Notes: a model not told the origin generated them from the letters alone. Counted from the first letter of the stretch, positions 8,077 to 17,113 are shown. The stretch is 39,401 nt of DNA from Rubrivivax sp. (GCA_027483705.1 JAIXTY010000349.1:1-39401), one strand, 5' to 3'. Numbers and translations: made by a program.

Positions 8077-9888
8077 ATGGACACCCGCACCTCCCCGATC
8101 CGCCTGCGCATCACGCAGCTTCGCGACGTGCTGGCGCAGCACGGCGTGCACGCGCTGCTGGTGCCCAGCGCCGACCCGCACCTGAGCGAGTACCTGCCCG
8201 GCCGCTGGCAGGCGCGCGAGTGGCTCTCGGGCTTCACGGGCAGCATGGGCACGCTGGTGGTCACGGTGGAGGGCGCGGCCCTGTTCGCCGACAGCCGCTA
8301 CTGGACACAGGCCGAGAACGAGCTCGCCGGCACCGGCATCGCGCTGGAGAAGATCGCCACCGGCGCGTCGCTCGCGCACATCGACTGGCTGGCGCGCCAC
8401 GTGCCGCCCGGCGCCACCGTGGCCGTGGACGGCCAGGTGCTGGGCCTGGGCCAGCACGCGGCGCTCAAGGCCGCGCTCGACAAGGCCGGCGTGCTGCTGC
8501 GCACCGATCTCGACCCGGTGGACGCCATCTGGCCCGAGCGCCCCGCGCTGCCGCCGCAGCCGGTGTACGAGCACCAGGCGCCGCACGCCACGCAGAGCCG
8601 CGCCGCCAAGCTGGCCGCCGTGCGCCAGGCGATGGCCGCTCACGGCGCCACGCACCACCTGGTGAGCACGGTCGACGACCTGGCCTGGATCACCAACCTG
8701 CGCGGCAACGACGTCACCTACAACCCGGTGTTCCTGGGCCACCTGCTGCTGGGCCTGACCGGCGGCACCCTCTTCATCGGCGACGGCAAGGTGCCGGACG
8801 GCGTGGCCGCTGCGCTGCAGGCCGATGGCATCGCGCTCGCGCCCTACCCCGCTGCCGCCGCCGCGCTGGGCGCCCTGCCTTCCGGCAGCACGCTGCTGAT
8901 CGACCCCAAGCGCGTGACGCTCGGCCTGCGGCAGGCCGTGGCGGCCGGCGTGGCCGTGAAAGAGGCCATCAACCCCAGCACGCTGCACAAGAGCCGCAAG
9001 AGCGCCGCCGAGGCCGCGCATGTGCGCGAGGCCATGATCGAGGACGGCGCCGCGATGTGCGCCTTCTACGCCTGGTTCGAGGCCGCGATGGCCCGCGGCG
9101 AGCGCATCACCGAGCTCACCGTGGACGAGAAGCTGAGCGCCGAACGTGCCAAGCGGCCCGGCTTCATGGGCCTGAGCTTCTCGGTGATCGCCGGCTTCAA
9201 CGCCAACGGCGCCATGCCGCACTACCGCGCCACCGAGGAGCACCACGCCGTCATCGAAGGCGACGGCCTGCTGCTCATCGACAGCGGCGGCCAGTACCTC
9301 GGCGGCACCACCGACATCACGCGCGTGTGGCCCATCGGCACCGTGAGCGCGGCCATGAAGCGCGACTACACGCTGGTGCTCAAGGGCACGATGAACCTGA
9401 GCCGCGCACGCTTTCCGCGTGGTACCGCCAGCCCCATGCTCGACAGCCTGGCGCGCGCGCCGCTGTGGGCCGAGGGCATCGACTTCGGCCACGGCACCGG
9501 CCACGGCGTGGGCTACTTCCTGGCGGTGCACGAAGGCCCGCAGAGCATTAGCAAGGCCGTGCCCGCGCCCGAGATGGCGATGGAGCCGGGCATGATCACC
9601 AGCATCGAGCCCGGCGTGTACCGCGAGGGCCAGTGGGGCGTGCGCATCGAGAACCTGGTGCTCAACGTGCCGGCCGTCAACGCCGAGGGCAGCACCTTCG
9701 CCGAGTTCCTGGCGTTCGAGACGCTGACGCTGTGCCCCATCGACACGCGCTGCATCGACCGCAGCCTGATGCGCGCCGACGAGATCGACTGGCTCAACGG
9801 CTACCACGCCACCGTGCGCGAGCGGCTGGCGCCCAAGGTGAGCGGCGATGCGCTCGCCTGGCTGATCGAGCGCACCCAGCCGATCTGA
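8077..9888 (+). CDS. Xaa-Pro aminopeptidase (aminopeptidase P, M24B family)
   Basis: A two-metal peptidase that removes the N-terminal residue from peptides with proline second. It has 603 residues, the long three-domain form also found in eukaryotes (XPNPEP1-like): two creatinase-like domains (about 1-310) followed by the pita-bread catalytic domain. All five metal ligands are present: D402 and D413 in IDSGGQYLGGTTDITRVWP, H476 in GHGTGHGVGYF, E511 in TSIEPGVY and E525 in RIENLV. I chose ATG 8077 rather than the upstream TTG at 8059 because it has a GAGG behind it and begins the conserved region. The stop codon lies inside a 12-bp tandem repeat. Confidence 0.95.
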   Translation: MDTRTSPIRLRITQLRDVLAQHGVHALLVPSADPHLSEYLPGRWQAREWLSGFTGSMGTLVVTVEGAALFADSRYWTQAENELAGTGIALEKIATGASLAHIDWLARHVPPGATVAVDGQVLGLGQHAALKAALDKAGVLLRTDLDPVDAIWPERPALPPQPVYEHQAPHATQSRAAKLAAVRQAMAAHGATHHLVSTVDDLAWITNLRGNDVTYNPVFLGHLLLGLTGGTLFIGDGKVPDGVAAALQADGIALAPYPAAAAALGALPSGSTLLIDPKRVTLGLRQAVAAGVAVKEAINPSTLHKSRKSAAEAAHVREAMIEDGAAMCAFYAWFEAAMARGERITELTVDEKLSAERAKRPGFMGLSFSVIAGFNANGAMPHYRATEEHHAVIEGDGLLLIDSGGQYLGGTTDITRVWPIGTVSAAMKRDYTLVLKGTMNLSRARFPRGTASPMLDSLARAPLWAEGIDFGHGTGHGVGYFLAVHEGPQSISKAVPAPEMAMEPGMITSIEPGVYREGQWGVRIENLVLNVPAVNAEGSTFAEFLAFETLTLCPIDTRCIDRSLMRADEIDWLNGYHATVRERLAPKVSGDALAWLIERTQPI

Positions 9889-9914
9889 ACGCCGATCTGA
9901 GCGCCGATCTGAGC
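9879..9914 (+). repeat. three 12-bp tandem units across the pepP stop and ROK start region
   Basis: GCCGATCTGAAC (9879-9890) is followed by two copies of GCCGATCTGAGC (9891-9902, 9903-9914). In the aminopeptidase frame each unit gives a TGA, so there are three in-frame stops in a row (9886, 9898, 9910). In the ROK frame the same DNA is open and reads ADLN-ADLS-ADLS just before the ATG at 9921. Gain or loss of a unit changes neither frame. Confidence 0.95.
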
Positions 9915-9920
9915 ACGGGC

Positions 9921-10880
9921 ATGGGCGCCTACGCGCTCGGCATCGACCTCGGCGGCACCAAGATCGAGGCCCAGCTGCTGGGCCCCGACGGCGCCTGCGT
10001 CTGGCGCGACAGGCAGCCCACGCCGCAGGGCGACTACGACGGCACGCTCGCCGCCATCTCGGCGCAGGTGGCCGATGCGCGACAGGCGCTGCAGGCCATC
10101 GCGCCCGGCGCCACGTTCACCATCGGCGCCGGCACGCCCGGCACGGCGGCGGCCGGCGGGCTGATGAAGAACTGCAACTCCACCTGCCTGAACGGCCGGC
10201 CGCTGGCGGCCGACCTGGCGGCGCGGCTGGGCCAGCCGGTGGTGCTGGCCAACGACGCCAACTGCCTGGCCCTCTCGGAGGCCACCGATGGCGCCGGGGC
10301 CGGCGCCGCCGTGGTGTTCGCGGTGATCCTGGGCACGGGCGTGGGCGCCGGTATCGCGGTGCACGGCCGCGTGCTGAACGGCGCCAACGGCCTGGCCGGC
10401 GAGTGGGGCCACAACCCGCTGCCCTGGGCGGCGCCCGACGAGCCCGCGTGGGCCTGCTACTGCGGCCGTCACGGCTGCATCGAGACGCTGCTCTCAGGCC
10501 CGGGCCTGGCGCGCGAGCACGCACAGGTGAACGGCGGCCCGGTGCGGACCGCCGTGCAGCTGGCCGAGGCCGCGGCCGCCGGCGACGCTGCGGCACAGGC
10601 CACGCTCGAGCGCCACGCCCACCGGCTGGCGCGCGCGCTGGCCGCCGTGATCAACCTGCTGGACCCCGACGTGGTGGTGCTGGCTGGGGGCCTCTCGCGG
10701 CTGCCGGGGCTGCCGGAGCGCGTGCAGGCGCAGTGGGCGCGCTGGGTCTTCGGCGCCTCGGCCAACGATCCGGTGCGCACGCGGCTGCTGACGAGCCACC
10801 ACGGCGACGCTTCGGGCGTGCGCGGCGCGGCCTGGCTGGGGCGGGAATCGATGCGAGGCCGGCTCCGAAACGCGGAGTGA
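9921..10880 (+). CDS. ROK-family sugar kinase (fructokinase/NagK-like)
   Basis: A 319-residue ATP-dependent sugar kinase. The phosphate-1 motif GIDLGGTKIEAQLL is at 7-20, the catalytic aspartate is D112 in NDANCLALSEA, and the GTG loop VILGTGVGAGI is near 135-145. The sugar and zinc region is EWGHNPLPW (H164) followed by CYCGRHGCIETLLSGPGL with C179, C181 and C186. This combination fits Mak-type fructokinases and N-acetylglucosamine kinases; the sugar cannot be fixed from sequence. The ATG at 9921 precedes the conserved start directly; no clear Shine-Dalgarno is visible, and translation may depend on coupling from the aminopeptidase gene 32 nt upstream through the tandem repeat. Confidence 0.88.
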   Translation: MGAYALGIDLGGTKIEAQLLGPDGACVWRDRQPTPQGDYDGTLAAISAQVADARQALQAIAPGATFTIGAGTPGTAAAGGLMKNCNSTCLNGRPLAADLAARLGQPVVLANDANCLALSEATDGAGAGAAVVFAVILGTGVGAGIAVHGRVLNGANGLAGEWGHNPLPWAAPDEPAWACYCGRHGCIETLLSGPGLAREHAQVNGGPVRTAVQLAEAAAAGDAAAQATLERHAHRLARALAAVINLLDPDVVVLAGGLSRLPGLPERVQAQWARWVFGASANDPVRTRLLTSHHGDASGVRGAAWLGRESMRGRLRNAE

Positions 10881-10885
10881 GTGTT

Positions 10886-10935
10886 GTTTTTATCATCTCA
10901 AAGATGATTAAAACGATAACTTGGGTTATCATTTT
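10886..10935. promoter_or_regulatory. AT-rich pair of overlapping palindromes upstream of the chemoreceptor
   Basis: In otherwise GC-rich DNA, GTTTTTATCATCT (10886-10898) faces AGATGATTAAAAC (10902-10914) across CAA, with one mismatched pair. The closing AAAA (10910-10913) also pairs with TTTT (10932-10935) around a second dyad, GATAAC (10915-10920) and GTTATC (10925-10930). The first has no T-tract after it; the second is followed by ATTTTGGTTTT and could act as a weak terminator for the ROK gene. Operator sites for a regulator of the chemoreceptor, or both roles together, are equally possible. Confidence 0.7.
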
Positions 10936-11006
10936 GGTTTTGCTGCGCACGGCGGCCCGCCGCCGCCCCGGCAGACCCCAGCCCTCCCCCTTCCGCCACA
11001 CCCATC

Positions 11007-12698
11007 ATGTTCAAGCTCTCCAACCTGCCCATCGGAACCCGCCTGGCTCTGGGCTTCAGCATCCTCATCGGCGCCGCCGTCACCATCGCCGTGGTGGCCC
11101 GCATCGGCCTGGCCGAGGTGCAACGCGACTTCAAGCTGCTCACGGAAGACCGCCTGGTCAAGGTCGAGCGCATCGAGCACGTGAAGGAAAACGTCGGCCA
11201 CATCGCCACCTCGGTGCGCAACATCGTGCTGCTGGACGACGAGGCCGCCACCCGCGCCGAGGCCGATGCCATCCGCCAGGCGCGTGAACACAACGGCAGC
11301 GCGCTGGCCGCGCTGGACAAGTCCATCACGTCCGACAAGGGCCGGGCCCTGCTGGAGGCCGTCAACGCCACGCGCGCGCCCTACAACGATGCCGTGCAGC
11401 AGGTGTCGGAACTCGGCCTGCAGGGCCAGGACGCCGCCGCCATCGACCTGATGGTGAAGACGCTCAAGCCCGCTCAGGAGCGCTACTTCGTCGCGCTGGA
11501 CAAGCTGATCGACTACCAGCGCGAACTGATGAAGGCCTCGGCCGTGGAGACCGCGACGACGGTCAGCCAGGTCGGCCTGCTGCTGCTGCTGGTGGCCGGC
11601 GGCAGCGCCCTGGTGGGCGCGGCCCTGGCGTGGGCGATCACACGCTCGATCACGCAGCCGATGGCCCAGGCGGTGGCGATCGCCCGCACGGTGGCTGCCG
11701 GCGACCTGCGCTCGCACATCGAGGTCACGCGCGCCGACGAAGCCGGCCAGCTGCTGGCCGCGCTGAAGGACATGAACGACGCCCTGCTGCGAACCGTGAC
11801 GCAGGTGCGCGGCAACGCCGAGAGCGTGGCCACGGCCAGCAGCGAGATCGCCCAGGGCAACACCGACCTGTCGCAGCGCACCGAGGAGCAGGCCAGCAAC
11901 CTGCAGCAGACCGCGGCGTCGATGGAGCAACTGACCGCGACGGTGAAGCAGAACGCCGAGACGGCCCGCCAGGCCGAGCAGTTGGCCAGCCATGCCAGCC
12001 GCTCGGCAGCCGAAGGCGGCCAGGTGGTGGGCCGCGTGGTGGCGACCATGAACGACATCAGCGAGAGCAGCCGGCGCATCGGCGACATCATCGGCACCAT
12101 TGACGGCATCGCGTTCCAGACCAACATCCTGGCCCTGAACGCCGCGGTGGAAGCCGCCCGGGCGGGCGACCAGGGCCGTGGCTTCGCCGTGGTGGCCGGC
12201 GAGGTGCGCACGCTGGCACAGCGCAGCGCCGAGGCGGCCCGGGAGATCAAGTCGCTGATCGGTGCCTCGGTCGAGCGGGTCGAAGCCGGCAGCGCGCTCG
12301 TGAACGACGCGGGCCGCACGATGCAGGACATCGTGGGCCAGGTGAAGCGCGTGTCGGATCTGATCGGCGAGATCAGCGCCGCCAGCGTGGAGCAGACGCA
12401 GGGCATCGGCCAGGTCGGCGACGCCGTGACGCAGCTCGATCAGGTGACGCAGCAGAACGCCGCGCTGGTGGAGGAGAGCGCCGCCGCGGCCGAGAGCCTG
12501 CGCCTGCAGGCGGTGCAGCTCAACGACGCGGTGTCGATCTTCCAGGTGCCGGGCAGTGCGGCCGCGGTGCCGGCCAGCGCAGCGGCGCCGCGCACGCCGG
12601 CCCGGGACACGCGTGTTCCGGCATCTCGTGCCCCGGCGGCCAGCACCGCCCCGGGCCCGGCCCTGGCCACGCCCGACGGCCAGTGGGCCGCGTTCTGA
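11007..12698 (+). CDS. methyl-accepting chemotaxis protein (4HB sensor)
   Basis: A 563-residue chemoreceptor in the inner membrane. TM1 is about residues 12-34, followed by a periplasmic four-helix-bundle sensor domain (about 35-188), TM2 (189-212), a HAMP domain starting at [20 protein letters not shown], and the cytoplasmic coiled-coil signalling domain. The conserved hairpin tip reads [20 protein letters not shown] (about 367-386). A Pro/Ala-rich linker leads to the final residues GQWAAF, which fit the W-x-x-F C-terminal tether that recruits CheR/CheB in Tar/Tsr-type receptors. No che genes are nearby, so it must feed a chemotaxis array encoded elsewhere. Ligand unknown. Confidence 0.95.
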   Translation: MFKLSNLPIGTRLALGFSILIGAAVTIAVVARIGLAEVQRDFKLLTEDRLVKVERIEHVKENVGHIATSVRNIVLLDDEAATRAEADAIRQAREHNGSALAALDKSITSDKGRALLEAVNATRAPYNDAVQQVSELGLQGQDAAAIDLMVKTLKPAQERYFVALDKLIDYQRELMKASAVETATTVSQVGLLLLLVAGGSALVGAALAWAITRSITQPMAQAVAIARTVAAGDLRSHIEVTRADEAGQLLAALKDMNDALLRTVTQVRGNAESVATASSEIAQGNTDLSQRTEEQASNLQQTAASMEQLTATVKQNAETARQAEQLASHASRSAAEGGQVVGRVVATMNDISESSRRIGDIIGTIDGIAFQTNILALNAAVEAARAGDQGRGFAVVAGEVRTLAQRSAEAAREIKSLIGASVERVEAGSALVNDAGRTMQDIVGQVKRVSDLIGEISAASVEQTQGIGQVGDAVTQLDQVTQQNAALVEESAAAAESLRLQAVQLNDAVSIFQVPGSAAAVPASAAAPRTPARDTRVPASRAPAASTAPGPALATPDGQWAAF

Positions 12699-12707
12699 CA
12701 CGAACCC

Positions 12708-12730
12708 GGCCACGCGCGCGGCGCGTGGCC
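12708..12730. terminator. GC-rich hairpin between convergent genes
   Basis: GGCCACGCGC (12708-12717) and GCGCGTGGCC (12721-12730) form a perfect 10-bp stem with a 3-nt loop, 9 nt after the chemoreceptor stop and 7 nt after the dctP stop on the other strand. Position suggests a bidirectional terminator. There is no T-tract, so it may rather protect the 3' ends. Confidence 0.6.
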
Positions 12731-12737
12731 CGGCCGG

Positions 12738-13781
12738 TCAGCCTCGGCCGTGTTTGGCGATCAGCGCCTTGGCACTGGACAGCAGCTGCGCGCCCTTGAA
12801 GCCGCGCTTGTCCATGTCGGCCACCCACTCGTCGTCGACGCTGGCCGAGCGCTTGATGAAGTCCTCGGCCTCGGCCTTGGTGAAGGTGTGGATGGTGTTG
12901 CCGCGGTCGGACGCGCTCTTGCGGCCGTTGGGGTCGTTGCCCTGCTGCGTGCGGCCCAGGAAGGCCGAGGCGGCCATGCCGGAGTTGGCGTCGATCACCT
13001 TCTTGAGGTCGGGCGGCAGGCCGTCGTACCTGGCCTTGTTCATCGCCATCACGAAGGTGGTCGTGTACAGCGCCGGCATGTCGCTCGGGAACTCGCTGTG
13101 GAATTTGGTCAGCTCGTGCACCTTCACCGACGGCACCACCTCCCAGGGGATCACGCAGCCTTCGATCGTGCCCTTGGTCAGCGCGTCGGGAATCTGCGGC
13201 AGCGGCATGCCCACCGGCGTGGCGCCCACCGAGCCCAGCAGCTTGTTGACCAGGCGCGTCGGGCCGCGGACCTTCATGCCGCGCAGGTCGGCCGCGGTCT
13301 TGATCGGCTTGGCGACGGTGTGGATGACGCCCGGGCCGTGCACCTGCAGCGCCAGCACCTGCGTCTCCTTGAACTCGTCCGGCGCCTGGGTCTGGAAGTA
13401 CTCCCAGTAGGCCTTGGAGGTGGCCTCGGCGTTGTTCATCATGAACGGCAGCTCGAAGACCTCGATGCGCGGGAAGCGCCCGCCGGTGTTGCCCGGCAGC
13501 GTCCAGATGATGTCGACGACGCCGTCGCGCGCCTGGTCGTACAGCTGCACCGGCGTGCCGCCCAGCTGCATGGCCGGGTAGGCCTCGAACTTGATGCGGC
13601 CGCCGGAGTCCTTCTCGACCTTGTCCATCCACGGCTTGTGCATCGTGAGCCAGACGTTGCTCATCGGGGCCATGAAGGTGTGGAACTTCAGCGTCACGGT
13701 CTGCTGGCCGAAGGCGGCCAGCGGGGTGCCGAGCGAGGCCACCGCGGCGGCGGCGCCTTGGACGAGGGTGCGGCGTTTCAT
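12738..13781 (-). CDS. dctP: TRAP transporter solute-binding protein, DctP family
   Basis: A 347-residue periplasmic binding protein. The N-terminus MKRRTLVQGAAAAVASLG is a twin-arginine-like or Sec signal ending near AFGQ (26). The mature part (TLKFHTFMAPMSNVWLTMHKPWMD) and the carboxylate-binding region (LRGMKVRGPTRLVNKLLGSV, about 160-180) are typical of DctP. The start ATG 13781 has GGAGA 8 nt upstream; the same frame stays open far upstream only because it runs antisense through the kinase gene. It lies on the same strand as dctM and dctQ but is separated from them by the oppositely oriented kinase/PhnD pair. It probably serves that permease; most such binding proteins take an organic acid. 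Confidence 0.92.
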   Translation of the reverse strand: MKRRTLVQGAAAAVASLGTPLAAFGQQTVTLKFHTFMAPMSNVWLTMHKPWMDKVEKDSGGRIKFEAYPAMQLGGTPVQLYDQARDGVVDIIWTLPGNTGGRFPRIEVFELPFMMNNAEATSKAYWEYFQTQAPDEFKETQVLALQVHGPGVIHTVAKPIKTAADLRGMKVRGPTRLVNKLLGSVGATPVGMPLPQIPDALTKGTIEGCVIPWEVVPSVKVHELTKFHSEFPSDMPALYTTTFVMAMNKARYDGLPPDLKKVIDANSGMAASAFLGRTQQGNDPNGRKSASDRGNTIHTFTKAEAEDFIKRSASVDDEWVADMDKRGFKGAQLLSSAKALIAKHGRG

Positions 13782-13958
13782 GATCGTGTCTCCGTCGGGT
13801 GCAGGGTGTTCGGACGCGGGGCGCGCCGGGCCCGGCGAAGGTAACGGCCGGGCATGACCCTGGCCCACGAGACTTTCCCTGATGGGCCGGCGCGTGGCCG
13901 GTGCGGCGCCGTGGCGCGCCGCGAGACAATCCCGGCACCCTAGCGCGCTCATGCCACC
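13782..13958. promoter_or_regulatory. divergent intergenic region between dctP and the hybrid kinase
   Basis: These 177 bp must hold the promoters of both dctP (minus) and the kinase/PhnD pair (plus). On the plus strand GACAAT (13925-13930) could be a -10 for the kinase, but no good -35 lies 17 nt before it. I found no strong palindrome. The layout makes it the likely site of joint control. Confidence 0.35.
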
Positions 13959-16235
13959 GTGTTCCGCACCCTGCGCAGCCACCACCTGCTGGCCAGCGGC
14001 ATCGTCTTCGCGGCGATGCTGGGGCTGCTGCTGTGGAACGCCCACCACCTGATGCGCGAGACGCTGCAGCAGCGCTTCGTCGACGAACAGCGCGTGGTGG
14101 CGCCGCTGCTGGTGGCGGCCCTGGGGCCGCTGCTGGCCGCACGCGACTACGCCGCCATCGACCAGCTGCTGCGCGACAACGTCGCGGCCGGGCAGCTGGT
14201 GTACGTGGCGCTGGCCGACAGCCGCGGCCGTGTCGTGGCGCAGGCCGGCCGCCCCGCCGGTGCCGACGACACGCTGGCCGCCCCAGTGGTGCTGGCCGGC
14301 CGCCCGCTGGGCGAGGTGCGCTTCGTGCTCGACACCGCGGCGCTGGCCACGGCCCAGCACCGCCTGCAACGCAACGGCCTGGCCATCGGTGCCGGCGTGC
14401 TGGTGGTGGGCCTCTTGCTGCTGACGCTGACGATGGGCTGGCTCAGCCGCGAGTTCCGCAGCCTCGTGCTGGCCACGCGCCGCATGGCCGAGGGCGACAC
14501 GGCCGCCCGCCTGGCAAGCAGCCGAGTGCAGGAGCTCGACGAGGTGGCGCGCGCCTTCAACCAGATGGCGCAGGCGGTGGAGTCGCAGCTCGGGGCGCTG
14601 CGCGACCAGCAGCTGTTCATGCGCGGCGTGCTGGACACGCTGTCCGAGGGCTACCTGATCGTCGACCGCGACAACCGCATCGTCGACTGCAACGAGACCT
14701 TCCTGAAGCTGCACGGCATGCAGCGGCCGCAGGCCGGCCCCTTCGACGCCAAGCTGACCGGCGCCCAGCTGTACCTGCCCGACGGCGCGGCGCTGCCCGA
14801 GGAGCAGCGGGCCACGCGCGCCGTGCTCGCCAGCGGCCAGCCCCAGCGCAACCGGCTGCTGCGCATCCAGCGCCGCGACGGCAGCGAGTCCTGGGTCAGC
14901 GTCAACGCCACGCCGCTGCGCCGCGCCGGCGACGAGCGGCCGCACGCCGCGCTGGCCACGCTCACCGACGTCACGCGCCACGTCGAGGCCGAGCGCTCGC
15001 TGCGCGCCGCCAACGAGTCGCTGGAGCAGCGCGTGCTCGAGCGTACGGCCGAGCTCGAGCGTGCGCGCGACGAAGCTGAGCGCGCCAGCCGCGCCAAGAG
15101 CGAGTTCCTCTCGCGCATGAGCCACGAGCTGCGCACGCCGCTGAACGCCATCCTCGGCTTCACGCAGCTGATGGCGCTGGAGCGCGAGCGCCTGGCCCCG
15201 GCCGACCTGGAGCGCCTGAAGCAGATCGAGACCGCCGGCTGGCATCTGCTGTCGCTGATCAACGACGTGCTGGACCTCTCGCGCATCGAGGCCGGCGCGA
15301 TGACGACCTCGGCCGAGCCCGTGGAACTGCAGCCCGTGGCACGCGAGGCGCTCGAGATGGTGCAGGGCGCGGCCGCGGCGCGGGGCATCCGCCTGTCGAT
15401 GCCGCCCGGGCCCGAGGGCGACGGCGGCACCTGGCTGCGCGCCGACCGCAAGCGCCTGAAGCAGGTGCTCGTGAACCTGCTGTCCAACGCCGTCAAGTAC
15501 AACCGCGACGGCGGCGAGGTCGAGCTGCTCGTCGAGCCGGCCGCGGGCGGCCGCCGGGCCTTCGCGGTGCGCGACACCGGGCGCGGCTTCGAGCCGGCGC
15601 AGCTGGCGCGCCTGTACCAGCCGTTCACGCGCTTCGGCGCCGAGGGCGAGCGCATCGAGGGCACGGGCATCGGCCTGGCCATCACGCGCCGCCTGGTCGA
15701 GCTGATGCAGGGCCGGATCACGCTGCAGACCGAGCCTGGCCGCGGCTCGGTGTTCCGCGTCGAGCTGCCGGCCGACGAGGCGCCGCCACCGCCCTCCACC
15801 GCCGAGGTCGCGGCGCCGCCGCCGACGCTGGCGCTGCAGCCGCGCCGGCTGCTCTACGTGGAGGACAACCCGTCCAACGTGGAGCTGCTGCGCCAGGTGC
15901 TGCAGGCGCGGCCGTCGTGGGCGCTGCAGGCGGCCGCCGATGGCCTCGAGGGCCTGGAGAGGCTGCAGCAGGGGCGCTTCGATGCCGCCATCATCGACAT
16001 CGACCTGCCCGGCATCGACGGCGTCGAGCTGTGCCGCCGCGTGCGGGCCGATCCGGCGATCGCCGCGCTGCCGCTGCTGGCGCTGAGCGCCAATGCCATG
16101 CCGGCCGACGTGCAGCGCGCCCGCGCCGCCGGCTTCGACGGCTACGTGACGAAGCCGATGGACGTGGCGAGCCTGCTGCGCCGGCTCGACGCCCTGCTCG
16201 CCGACCGGCCCGTGAACGGAGACACCGCGACATGA
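13959..16235 (+). CDS. hybrid sensor histidine kinase (TM-HAMP-PAS-HisKA-HATPase-REC)
   Basis: A 758-residue membrane kinase starting at GTG 13959; the ATG at 13951 is in another frame. TM1 is about 10-27, the periplasmic domain 28-140, TM2 141-161, HAMP 162-215, PAS about 222-340, then a coiled coil. The phosphorylated histidine is H389 in FLSRMSHELRTPLNAILGF. The ATP domain shows the N box NLLSNAVKYNRDGG and G boxes DTGRGF and GTGIGLAI. A fused receiver domain follows (about 635-750) with phospho-acceptor D680 in IIDIDLPGIDG. No separate response regulator with a DNA-binding domain is present in the window, so the output path is unknown. It is translationally coupled (ATGA) to a PhnD-like binding protein that may act as its ligand receptor. 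Confidence 0.93.
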   Translation: MFRTLRSHHLLASGIVFAAMLGLLLWNAHHLMRETLQQRFVDEQRVVAPLLVAALGPLLAARDYAAIDQLLRDNVAAGQLVYVALADSRGRVVAQAGRPAGADDTLAAPVVLAGRPLGEVRFVLDTAALATAQHRLQRNGLAIGAGVLVVGLLLLTLTMGWLSREFRSLVLATRRMAEGDTAARLASSRVQELDEVARAFNQMAQAVESQLGALRDQQLFMRGVLDTLSEGYLIVDRDNRIVDCNETFLKLHGMQRPQAGPFDAKLTGAQLYLPDGAALPEEQRATRAVLASGQPQRNRLLRIQRRDGSESWVSVNATPLRRAGDERPHAALATLTDVTRHVEAERSLRAANESLEQRVLERTAELERARDEAERASRAKSEFLSRMSHELRTPLNAILGFTQLMALERERLAPADLERLKQIETAGWHLLSLINDVLDLSRIEAGAMTTSAEPVELQPVAREALEMVQGAAAARGIRLSMPPGPEGDGGTWLRADRKRLKQVLVNLLSNAVKYNRDGGEVELLVEPAAGGRRAFAVRDTGRGFEPAQLARLYQPFTRFGAEGERIEGTGIGLAITRRLVELMQGRITLQTEPGRGSVFRVELPADEAPPPPSTAEVAAPPPTLALQPRRLLYVEDNPSNVELLRQVLQARPSWALQAAADGLEGLERLQQGRFDAAIIDIDLPGIDGVELCRRVRADPAIAALPLLALSANAMPADVQRARAAGFDGYVTKPMDVASLLRRLDALLADRPVNGDTAT

Positions 16236-17113
16236 ACCCAAGCGATCCGGCCCTCCCGGCCCTACCGGCGCGCCGGGCCCTGCTGGCCCTGGCGGCCCTC
16301 AGCACCGTGGCGGGCGCGCGCGCGCAGACGCCGCCGTCGCCGTCACCGCCGCTCGTGCTGGCGCTGGCGCCGTTTCTGTCGCCGGGCTCGCTGCTGGCCA
16401 CCTTCGAGCCGCTGCGCGCGCACCTGCAGCAGCGGCTGGGGCAGGCGGTCGAGACGCTGACCGCGCGCGACTTCCGCAGCCTGATGGAAAGCACCCGGCG
16501 CGCCGAGCACGACGTCGTGCAGCTGCCCGCGCACCTGGCGCGGCTGGCGATGCGCGACTGGGCCTGGCAGCAGGTGGCGGCGCCGCTGGAGCCGGTGACG
16601 GTGATCGTCGCCGTGCGCGACCGCGGCAGCGTGCGCGACGCCGCCGGCCTGCGCGGCCAGGCCGTCGCCATGCTGGACCCGCTGTCGCTCACCGCCACGG
16701 TGGGGCGCCGCTGGCTCGATCAGCAGGGCCTGGACGACGCCGTGACGGTGCAGGCGATGCCGTCGATCAACAGCATGCTGTTTGCACTCGACCGCGGCGA
16801 GGTGGCCGCCATCGTGGCCGGCGACACGCAGGTGAACGCCGTCATCCCGCCCACGCCGCGCGGCGAGCGCGTGCTCGCCCGCGTCGAGGGCATCCCGGCG
16901 CCGCTGTACCTGGCGCGGCCCACGCTGCCGGCACCGGCGCTGCAGGCGCTGCGCAACGCCATGCTGGCCTTCGAGCCCGACCCGGCCCGGCCGCCGACCG
17001 CCGCGAACTCACGCCTGGGCCTCTTGACGCCGGCCCGGCTGGCGGCGCTGGACGCCTATGCCGACATCGCGCGGCGCGCGCTCGCGCAGCCGGTGCCGCC
17101 TGCGAGGCCCTGA
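16232..17113 (+). CDS. PhnD-like periplasmic substrate-binding protein
   Basis: A 293-residue exported protein. The signal region ARRALLALAALSTVAGARAQ (about 13-32) precedes a PhnD/phosphonate-type binding fold: LVLALAPFLSPGSLLATFEPLRAHL, a central TVIVAVRDRGSVRDAAGL segment and INSMLFALDRGEVAAIVAG. The annotation phosphate/phosphite/phosphonate-binding is generic for this superfamily, and the true ligand is not known. There is no ABC permease or ATPase nearby, and the gene overlaps the kinase stop by 4 nt. This suggests it presents a ligand to the kinase and is not part of a transporter. It ends only 13 bp from the convergent dctM stop. Confidence 0.82.
   Translation: MNPSDPALPALPARRALLALAALSTVAGARAQTPPSPSPPLVLALAPFLSPGSLLATFEPLRAHLQQRLGQAVETLTARDFRSLMESTRRAEHDVVQLPAHLARLAMRDWAWQQVAAPLEPVTVIVAVRDRGSVRDAAGLRGQAVAMLDPLSLTATVGRRWLDQQGLDDAVTVQAMPSINSMLFALDRGEVAAIVAGDTQVNAVIPPTPRGERVLARVEGIPAPLYLARPTLPAPALQALRNAMLAFEPDPARPPTAANSRLGLLTPARLAALDAYADIARRALAQPVPPARP

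Noticed and set aside
10912..10919. Possible sigma-28 (flagellar) promoter before the chemoreceptor, AACGATAA
   Set aside because: Resembles the GCCGATAA -10, but the expected TAAA-type -35 is absent at the right distance.
13782..16241. Long open reading frame on the minus strand continuing upstream of dctP through the kinase gene
   Set aside because: It is antisense to a clearly coding kinase, its translation is low-complexity His/Gln/Arg-rich, and dctP has a good start with Shine-Dalgarno at 13781. Such shadows are usual at this GC content.
16232..17113. Phosphonate ABC transporter
   Set aside because: Only a PhnD-like binding protein is present; no permease or ATPase lies nearby and it is coupled to a histidine kinase.
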